Of a stretch of DNA of 19,040 nucleotides, positions 13,456 to 19,040 are shown one piece after another. This DNA comes from Candidatus Dependentiae bacterium. Its GTDB lineage: Bacteria > Babelota > Babeliae > Babelales > UASB340. The stretch is from positions 1-19,040 of the forward strand of contig JAHIKO010000063.1 in NCBI GenBank assembly GCA_018897535.1. The letters are read 5' to 3'. The first letter of the stretch is position 1; each line of letters starts with the position of its first letter. A program made the position numbers and the translations under genes. Under the pieces are notes generated by a model. The model saw nothing but the letters and a program-made list of their open reading frames with translations, did no database searches and was not told the DNA's origin.

Positions 13456-14208
13456 ATGTCTAATAAACTCTTACAGATAAAAAATATTAAAAAAATTTAT
13501 AAACAAAAAGGGCAAAAGCCTATAAGCGCTTTAAAGGGTGTAACTCTTGATATTTACAATAACGAAGTTATAACTCTACTTGGTGTTAATGGTGCCGGCA
13601 AATCAACGCTTTCTTCTATAATTGCTACATTACACCCAGCAACTGAAGGTGATATAATTTTTGAAGGTAAATCAATTTATGATAATTTGGTAAATTATAG
13701 ATCAATGGTTGGGTTCTGCCCTCAAAAACCAAACTTAGATGATTTTTTAACGCTTGAACAAAATTTAATTTTTTCGGGTCGCTTGTATGGTTTGTCAGAA
13801 AGTGAAATTAATATAAGACTTAAAAAATTAACAGATCAATTTGGTCTTAAAGAATATTTACCAAGAAAATCTGATGTTTTATCTGGTGGATATAAACAGC
13901 GTTTTACGATAGCCCGGTGTTTAATGCATTCTCCTAAAATAGTATTACTTGATGAACCAACTGTTGGACTTGATCCTCATATACGACGTGAAATTTGGGC
14001 AATAATTAGAGAACTTAAACAAGAAGGTGTTACGGTTATTTTAACCACTCACTATTTAGATGAAGCTGAATTTCTTTCTGATAGAGTTTGTATTTTGGAC
14101 AATGGTCTTATTAAATTAATTGATACTCCGGAAAAGCTAGTATCAGATTTTAAGAAAAAGAATTTAGAAGATGTTTTTTTGGCATTAATGCAAGAAAATA
14201 AGGAATGA
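13456..14208 (+). CDS. ABC transporter ATP-binding protein (ABC-2 exporter type)
   Basis: The ATPase subunit of a two-gene exporter. All nucleotide-binding motifs are intact in 250 residues: Walker A GVNGAGKST (43-51), Q-loop GFCPQKPNLDDF, signature LSGGYKQR (about 141-148), Walker B IVLLDEP (about 162-168) with TVGLDPH, and H-loop LTTHYLDEAEF. The sequence is closest in style to the CcmA/DrrA-type ATPases of ABC-2 exporters. The start has AGGGA seven bases upstream. Its stop overlaps an ATG in the permease reading frame, so the two are co-translated. The substrate is unknown; drugs, lipids or glycans are typical for this class. Confidence 0.93.
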   Translation: MSNKLLQIKNIKKIYKQKGQKPISALKGVTLDIYNNEVITLLGVNGAGKSTLSSIIATLHPATEGDIIFEGKSIYDNLVNYRSMVGFCPQKPNLDDFLTLEQNLIFSGRLYGLSESEINIRLKKLTDQFGLKEYLPRKSDVLSGGYKQRFTIARCLMHSPKIVLLDEPTVGLDPHIRREIWAIIRELKQEGVTVILTTHYLDEAEFLSDRVCILDNGLIKLIDTPEKLVSDFKKKNLEDVFLALMQENKE

Positions 14209-14210
14209 TT

Positions 14211-15002
14211 ATGAGTATGTTATTTCAAGTTGATATGAATGTATTAAAACAATTATTGAGTTTAAAATTTACAAATATAAGAAAAGTACTTTTTGATAAA
14301 TTTATTAATTATTATATTTGGGCTTCTTGTACGATGTTTGTCTCTGGTTACTTAATGCAATCGTTTGGATTGTCAGAAAAATTTGGGGTTTTTCAGTTTG
14401 CAGGAATAATAGCATCTGGTGCAATATTTGAAATTTATGGAACTGCAGCAAAAATGGTGGCTGATTTTGAACATGATCAAATAATAGCGTATTATTTAAC
14501 ATTACCAACACATACAGCAACAGTTTTATGTAGTAATGTACTTTATAATACAATTGTTGGTAGTGTAATGGCAATATTCTTACTTCCATTAGCAAAATTA
14601 ATATTATGGAGTCAGCTTAATTTTTTTGCTATTGCTTGGACAAAATTTTTATTCTTACTTGTTCTTGTCAATTTAGTCTGTTCAACAGCATCTCTTCTTG
14701 TTGCCGCACTTATTCCATCAATGGATAAATTTGAGATGTTATGGGTTAGAATAATTTTCCCATTATGGTTTTTGGGAGGATTTCAGTTTTCGTGGGATTC
14801 TGTTCATGCTGTGGCTCCTAAAGTGTCTTATTTTATGCTTTTAAACCCTATTTTTTATATGACAGAGGGTATGCGAGCTGTAATGCTCGGGCAAAATGGA
14901 TCTATAAATTTTTGGGTTTGCAGTTTAGTATTATTAATTACATTAATTATTATGAGTATTTGGTCTTTTAAAATGCTTAAAAAACGGCTTGATTTTGTTT
15001 AA
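14211..15002 (+). CDS. ABC-2 type transporter permease
   Basis: The membrane partner of the preceding ATPase: 263 residues with six hydrophobic segments in the ABC-2 arrangement, and the family's usual sequence LLNPIFYMTEGMRAVMLG in the C-terminal third. The start at 14211 is preferred over the ATG at 14205 because AAGGA lies six bases before 14211 but directly abuts 14205. It is in the same operon as the ATPase and, about 100 bases downstream, an exported protein gene. The cargo cannot be told from sequence. Confidence 0.9.
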   Translation: MSMLFQVDMNVLKQLLSLKFTNIRKVLFDKFINYYIWASCTMFVSGYLMQSFGLSEKFGVFQFAGIIASGAIFEIYGTAAKMVADFEHDQIIAYYLTLPTHTATVLCSNVLYNTIVGSVMAIFLLPLAKLILWSQLNFFAIAWTKFLFLLVLVNLVCSTASLLVAALIPSMDKFEMLWVRIIFPLWFLGGFQFSWDSVHAVAPKVSYFMLLNPIFYMTEGMRAVMLGQNGSINFWVCSLVLLITLIIMSIWSFKMLKKRLDFV

Positions 15003-15104
15003 TTATAATTTGTACTATAAATAAATTATGCCGCTTGCGCTTTTTATCTAGTCTGCGACAATAAAACAGCGAATATTAATTTTTTTATATAGTTTAGGTG
15101 TTTT

Positions 15105-15704
15105 ATGAATAAATTGAAAATGTTTTTAGTGGTATTTTTGTTAAGCTTTTCTGCTATAGTTTTGAATGCTCAAGATGAACAAGTTATAGATTCTAATGAA
15201 GCCGATATTATGGCTGAACTAAAAAAAACAGTTATAAATGATCAAGATAAAATTCTTTTTGAACAAATAGAAAAACAAGAAATTGATTTGATTGTAATTT
15301 TGGAAGCCTTACAAGAAAAAGACAAATATTCAGCAGAATTTTTGAATAACTTATCCAAGAGCTTAACAGAAAATTTACCGGCAGAGTTTTGGATGGAATT
15401 TTTGAATTTGGCAATTGCAAATAATTTATCCATAAATGCTATAAAGTCTGTTATAAATTTATCTAAGACATTATCTCCCGATATTGTTGGTATGTTAAGT
15501 TTTAAAAAATATGCACCTGTTTATCAGATGAAATTATTTGCGTATTTTATTGCAATTTTAGCACAAAATACCACTGTTCCATATAGTGAATGGGAATCTA
15601 AAATATTAAATCTTTGGAATGATAAAAAAGCTTATATTAATGAAATTTTTGATTATATATTTTCAACAGAATTTTATAAGAAAAATTTAGAGATATTATC
15701 ATAA
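15105..15704 (+). CDS. Hypothetical exported helical protein
   Basis: I do not recognise this 199-residue protein. It has a clear Sec signal peptide: basic start MNKLK, hydrophobic core, and cleavage after LNA (residue 22) before QDEQ. The mature part is acidic near its N-terminus and then predicted to be mostly alpha-helical (LFEQIEKQEIDLIVILEAL; FLNNLSKSLTENL; AEFWMEFLNLAIANN), without cysteines or repeats that suggest a catalytic site. An AGG lies about ten bases before the ATG. It sits between the ABC exporter and mnmA, with six bases to mnmA. A periplasmic role, perhaps connected with the exporter, is possible from position only. Confidence 0.75.
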   Translation: MNKLKMFLVVFLLSFSAIVLNAQDEQVIDSNEADIMAELKKTVINDQDKILFEQIEKQEIDLIVILEALQEKDKYSAEFLNNLSKSLTENLPAEFWMEFLNLAIANNLSINAIKSVINLSKTLSPDIVGMLSFKKYAPVYQMKLFAYFIAILAQNTTVPYSEWESKILNLWNDKKAYINEIFDYIFSTEFYKKNLEILS

Positions 15705-15710
15705 ATTAAC

Positions 15711-16763
15711 ATGAATATTGCAGTATTGGTTTCCGGTGGAGTTGATAGCTCTGTTGCTCTAAAATTGTTAAAAGATCAAGGGTATGAGTTAACAGCCTTT
15801 TATTTAAAAATTTGGCTTGAAGATGAAGTTTCTTATCTTGGGCAGTGCCCATGGGAAGAAGATTTGAGATATGTGACTCAGGTCTGTGAACAACTAAGTG
15901 TTACATTAAAAGTTGTAAATATGCAAAAGCAATATTGGGATAAAATTGTATCTTATACAATAGATGAAGTTAGAGCCGGTCGAACCCCAAGCCCGGATAT
16001 TTTTTGTAATAAAAGAATAAAATTTGGTGCTTTTTTTGATGAAGTTGCAGGTAAATTTGATAAAATTGCGACAGGTCATTATGCACAAATAGAGCAAAAA
16101 GCTAACAAATTTTTTCTTAAAAAAGCTGTTGATAGTTTTAAAGATCAAACATACTTTTTATCACATTTAAACCAAGAACAGCTATCTAAAATTCTTTTTC
16201 CAATTGGTCATCTAAAAAAAGAGCAGGTACGCTCAATTGCTATAGAAAATAATTTGCCTAATGCTAAAAGAAAAGACAGCCAAGGTATTTGTTTTTTGGG
16301 TAAAATAAAATTTGGTGATTTTATAAAGCAATATCTTGGAGAAAAACAGGGTGATTTTGTAGAAATTGAAACAGGAATAGTTGTTGGACAACACGAAGGC
16401 TTTTGGTTTTATACAGTTGGACAACGTAAAGGAATTGGACTTTCAGGCGGACCATGGTATGTAGTTTCTAAAGATACAAATAACAATATAGTTTATATTT
16501 CTAATAAATATTATTCTGATGAAAAAAATAGAAAAGAATTTTTTGTATCTGATTTTAATTGGATTCTAGGAATTGCTCCTGAAGATAAAAATTTAAAAGT
16601 TAAAATAAGACACGGCGAATATTTATATAATTGTGAACTAATATTTCTGGATACAAATAAAGCTAAAGTAATTTTAGATAAAGATGATCAGGGGATTGCA
16701 TCAGGTCAATTTGCCGTTTTTTATGAGGGTGAAATTTGTCTTGGGTGTGGAAAAATAGAGTAG
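15711..16763 (+). CDS. mnmA: tRNA-specific 2-thiouridylase MnmA
   Basis: MnmA adenylates and thiolates U34 of tRNAs for Lys, Glu and Gln, giving 2-thiouridine and accurate reading of A-ending codons. The 350-residue protein shows the PP-loop SGGVDSS (8-14), FCNKRIKF with the first catalytic cysteine C99, ATGHYAQ (120-126), KDQTYFLSHL, and DSQGICFLGK with the second cysteine C194. The central and beta-barrel domains (YTVGQRKGIGLSGGPWYV) follow. All key residues are present. No good Shine-Dalgarno lies before the ATG, so translation may be coupled to the upstream gene, which ends six bases before. The next gene starts seven bases after its stop. Confidence 0.97.
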   Translation: MNIAVLVSGGVDSSVALKLLKDQGYELTAFYLKIWLEDEVSYLGQCPWEEDLRYVTQVCEQLSVTLKVVNMQKQYWDKIVSYTIDEVRAGRTPSPDIFCNKRIKFGAFFDEVAGKFDKIATGHYAQIEQKANKFFLKKAVDSFKDQTYFLSHLNQEQLSKILFPIGHLKKEQVRSIAIENNLPNAKRKDSQGICFLGKIKFGDFIKQYLGEKQGDFVEIETGIVVGQHEGFWFYTVGQRKGIGLSGGPWYVVSKDTNNNIVYISNKYYSDEKNRKEFFVSDFNWILGIAPEDKNLKVKIRHGEYLYNCELIFLDTNKAKVILDKDDQGIASGQFAVFYEGEICLGCGKIE

Positions 16764-16770
16764 GGGAGTT

Positions 16771-17727
16771 ATGAATAAAAATATTTATAAACAAAAAACT
16801 TTGACGCAATTTGAAAGAGTTAAAGAACTTGCTCATTGTTTTATAAAATCTTTACCTATGTTTATAAGATCTAATAATTCAAAAAAATATCTTGAAAATA
16901 TTAATCTTCTTGATTGGTTCACTCCATCCATACCTATAAAACAAAGCCAAGATTTAATTGTAACTTGGATTGGTCATTCTTCTTTTTTAATTCAAATTTC
17001 CGGGTTTAATATTTTAGTTGATCCAATATTTTATGATTCGATGTTTTTATTTAAACGAGTTTTACCGCCCGGAATAGATATTAATAATTTGCCTAAAATA
17101 GATTTTATATTAATTTCTCATGACCATGCGGATCACATGAACTATAAAAGTTTACTGAAATTAAAAAAACATAATGCAATTATGCTTACTCCAAAGAATA
17201 CTAAAAAATGGTTTGAAAAAAATAAATTTGAAAATATTTTTGAGTTTGATTGGTGGCAAAATTTTGTATTTACATTAGATGATAGAACTATAGAATTTAA
17301 CTTTTTACCGGCTGTTCATTGGTCCGGTAGATCTATAAATCAAATTAATAAATCTCTTTGGGGTAGCTGGATGATAACTGCAAATAATAAAAATATTTAT
17401 TTTGCAGGCGATACTGCTTATGACTCGCATTTTAAAGATATAGCTCAAAAATTTAATTCTATAGATGTTGCTTTATTACCTATCGGTCCGGTCGAACCCA
17501 GAAAAATTGTAAAATATTCTCATATTGATTCTATTGAAGCTTTAAATGCTTTTATCGATTTAAATGCAAAAAATTTTATTCCAATGCATTGGGGTACATT
17601 TAAAGGTAATCTTGATACTTTTTATTTGCCGGTACAAAAACTTAATAATTATTGGATAGAACAACAAAAATTATTGGTTGATAAAAATTTACATATTCTA
17701 AGATTTGGACAATCCATTCAGTTTTGA
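16771..17727 (+). CDS. NAPE-PLD-like metallo-beta-lactamase-fold hydrolase
   Basis: A zinc-type hydrolase of the metallo-beta-lactamase fold, 318 residues. The metal motif HDHADH is at 117-122, with D214 in FAGDTAY and H273 in MHWGTF completing the site. Additional stretches, VTWIGHSSFLIQ, LPAVHWSGRS (H183), SLWGSWMI and LLPIGPVEPR, are characteristic of the N-acylphosphatidylethanolamine phospholipase D-like branch. In animals that enzyme cleaves the lipid headgroup; bacterial members are mostly unassigned. UlaG-like lactonases are a more distant alternative. No signal peptide is seen, so it is probably cytoplasmic or membrane-associated. GGGGAG lies just before the ATG. It ends the rightward operon and overlaps the convergent glycosyltransferase gene by ten bases. 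Confidence 0.88.
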   Translation: MNKNIYKQKTLTQFERVKELAHCFIKSLPMFIRSNNSKKYLENINLLDWFTPSIPIKQSQDLIVTWIGHSSFLIQISGFNILVDPIFYDSMFLFKRVLPPGIDINNLPKIDFILISHDHADHMNYKSLLKLKKHNAIMLTPKNTKKWFEKNKFENIFEFDWWQNFVFTLDDRTIEFNFLPAVHWSGRSINQINKSLWGSWMITANNKNIYFAGDTAYDSHFKDIAQKFNSIDVALLPIGPVEPRKIVKYSHIDSIEALNAFIDLNAKNFIPMHWGTFKGNLDTFYLPVQKLNNYWIEQQKLLVDKNLHILRFGQSIQF

Positions 17728-18791
17728 TTATCAAGTAACTCTATCGTATTATTATGGACAATTTTAAGCCCGATTGTTTGATACTCAAGCATCTTAGTTG
17801 GTCTTGAGACCCAGTTAATTATATCTTTATCTCTAAATAATAAACCAATGTCACTTGCAGCCATATATTTATATAAATCGCTATAATTTGAATTAATAAT
17901 TATATAATTTTTATCAGGTATATTTTTTGTTTTTAGTAAATAAATTAGATCTTGTTTATCAGGTGAAAGTAAAAGTAAAAAACTATTTTGATTGATTTTA
18001 TATTGTTCTAAAAAATATTCTATTATTTCCGGAATGCATTGCCATGGTTTGTATGAACCGCTATAACAATAAACTGTTTGGTTTTCAGATATGTTAAGTT
18101 GTTTTCTGACTTCTTGTCTCCAAATTTTAATTTGTTCAAAATTTATTTTTTGTGGTAAATCTTTTTGTGCTATTTCAATTTTTGATCTGCTAGCTTTAAA
18201 TGTTGTGGCTAAATATTCTTTTAATGCCGGACTTACTGATTCTATTTTTTTAATAAATTTATTTTTAATTTGTTGTTTATAAGCTTGTTGCTCTATTTTT
18301 AATAATTTTTTATATATATATTTTCTATATTTTTTAATAATAAAATTTTCTTTTAAATCTTGATACGTATATCTATATTCTTCAGCGCAAAGACCGCGAG
18401 CTTGAATTGTAAGAATGGTATTGTGATTTCTATTTTTATAAATTTTATTTAGGGTTTGTTGTGCAACGAGTCCAGCAAGTGGTCCTCGTGCAATTATATT
18501 GCCATGCTCGATTATTGTAAAAAGTTTTATTAGCTGAAAAATAGCAAAATTTAATGTGAATTTACCTACAAAAGGTAACCGTCTACATAAAATAAAGTGT
18601 AAGCGATCATGTGCTGGTATAAGTTTTAGTAAAAATTTATTTGTGGGTCTTGTTTTTTCAAAAGATATTAAGTTTATTTCGATATTATTGTCTTCTTGTA
18701 GTAAATTAAGTAATGGTTTTAAAACTTGACTTGTAAAAACAGAATTTGAAATTCCGTCGTAAATAATAAAAGTGAGTTTTTTAAAAGCCAT
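17718..18791 (-). CDS. Glycosyltransferase-like protein (GT4/GT-B type)
   Basis: A 357-residue protein with GT-B features. The N-terminal half (LTFIIYDGISNSVFTSQVL; ARGPLAGLVAQQ) resembles the acceptor-binding domain. The C-terminal half has VYCYSGSYKPWQCIPEII, the strand LLLLSPDKQDL, and YMAASDIGLLFRDKDIINW followed by SRPTKMLEYQTIGLKIV (329-345), the donor-binding acidic region typical of GT4 enzymes. The protein ends only 12 residues later, so the final helices common in this family are missing; its 3' end runs into the convergent hydrolase gene. It would be cytoplasmic or peripheral, adding a sugar to a lipid- or surface-linked acceptor; donor and acceptor are unknown. Strong AAAAGGA before the ATG. 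It is divergent from ppsA. Confidence 0.72.
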   Translation of the reverse strand: MAFKKLTFIIYDGISNSVFTSQVLKPLLNLLQEDNNIEINLISFEKTRPTNKFLLKLIPAHDRLHFILCRRLPFVGKFTLNFAIFQLIKLFTIIEHGNIIARGPLAGLVAQQTLNKIYKNRNHNTILTIQARGLCAEEYRYTYQDLKENFIIKKYRKYIYKKLLKIEQQAYKQQIKNKFIKKIESVSPALKEYLATTFKASRSKIEIAQKDLPQKINFEQIKIWRQEVRKQLNISENQTVYCYSGSYKPWQCIPEIIEYFLEQYKINQNSFLLLLSPDKQDLIYLLKTKNIPDKNYIIINSNYSDLYKYMAASDIGLLFRDKDIINWVSRPTKMLEYQTIGLKIVHNNTIELLDNQN

Positions 18792-18856
18792 TTTAAGTCC
18801 TTTTATTTTAGATTATCATTTTATAGAGATATAGTAAAAAAAGAGGTTTAATTTCC

Positions 18857-19040
18857 ATGAAATTTATAAAACGATTTGAAGAGTTGTGTATAAACGATAT
18901 TTCACTTGTGGGTGGTAAGAATGCTTCATTAGGTGAAATGATTCAACAACTTACAAAAAAGGGTGTTTCAATTCCATCAGGCTTTGTGATTACTGCAGAT
19001 GCATATAAATATTATTTAAAGTTTAATAATTTAGATAAAA
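18857..19040 (+). CDS. ppsA: Phosphoenolpyruvate synthase, N-terminal part (cut by window end)
   Basis: PEP synthase makes phosphoenolpyruvate from pyruvate and ATP. Only the first 61 codons are present, but they match the family N-terminus: KRFEELCINDISLVGGKNAS, with GEMIQQL and the segment IPSGFVITADAYKYYL after it. The LVGGKNASLGEM form favours PEP synthase over pyruvate, phosphate dikinase, whose start differs. AGAGG lies about 13 bases before the ATG. Together with enolase it would place control of phosphoenolpyruvate in this region. It is divergent from the glycosyltransferase gene across a 65-base gap. Confidence 0.85.
   Translation, partial: MKFIKRFEELCINDISLVGGKNASLGEMIQQLTKKGVSIPSGFVITADAYKYYLKFNNLDK

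Noticed and set aside
14305..14595. Open frame of 96 codons on the minus strand
   Set aside because: Antisense shadow of the ABC permease: low-complexity peptide, no ribosome binding site, and the plus-strand frame has clear family motifs.
15003..15104. Possible terminator or regulatory RNA around GCCGCTTGCGCTTTTT between the permease and the exported protein gene
   Set aside because: No stable stem could be paired before the T-run. The gap otherwise shows only AT-rich sequence and the ribosome binding site region of the next gene.
1..19040. CRISPR arrays, rRNA or tRNA genes, transposase genes
   Set aside because: No regularly spaced repeat units, no rRNA-like conserved blocks, no cloverleaf candidates and no transposase or integrase motifs were found in any reading of the window.

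Overview
The window is strongly AT-rich, gene-dense DNA with short spacers, many start/stop overlaps and the standard bacterial code. It encodes lipid A synthesis (LpxK), a polyprenyl-phosphate glycan transferase, YajC, several Sec-type signal peptides and a secreted cysteine peptidase. This fits a Gram-negative-type bacterium with a reduced, host-associated style of genome. The gene mix resembles phylum Dependentiae (TM6) or a similar AT-rich intracellular lineage; that placement is inferred from overall character and was not tested.

Layout. Positions 1-5308 are a leftward block: a MraY/WecA-like transferase, lpxK, infB and nusA. Positions 5309-5836 have no credible gene but carry nine perfect DnaA boxes (five TGTGGATAA on the left, four TTATCCACA on the right) beside a 42-bp stretch of pure A/T inside an inverted repeat. 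This is a strong candidate chromosomal replication origin (oriC). Gene direction and base composition change across it in the way expected of an origin. Positions 5837-9607 hold a family 4 uracil-DNA glycosylase, an exported orphan, and a leftward yajC - short comEC - clostripain-like peptidase cluster.

From 9712 rightward most genes are on the plus strand. Enolase comes first. It is followed by a three-gene unit (RelB/RelE-type toxin-antitoxin pair plus an FAD oxidoreductase with a lipoprotein-like N-terminus). After the unit lies a second copy of the last codons of enolase. The two enolase 3' ends share exactly 44 bp with diverged flanks, which is what integration of an element at the 3' end of eno would leave. 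A decayed small ORF follows, then a probable operon: ABC-2 exporter (ATPase and permease), an exported protein of unknown function, the tRNA thiouridylase MnmA and a NAPE-PLD-like metallo-hydrolase. The latter converges on a glycosyltransferase-like gene, and the window ends in the first 61 codons of phosphoenolpyruvate synthase.

How the genes fit together: LpxK, the polyprenyl-phosphate transferase and the glycosyltransferase point to envelope glycolipid synthesis. NusA, IF-2 and MnmA belong to core transcription and translation. Enolase and PEP synthase both act at phosphoenolpyruvate. The points most worth a second look are the origin between nusA and the uracil-DNA glycosylase gene, the apparent eno-targeted insertion, the comEC gene cut to 358 residues exactly at the next gene's ribosome binding site, and a 28-bp inverted repeat at the left edge that may be an assembly artefact.
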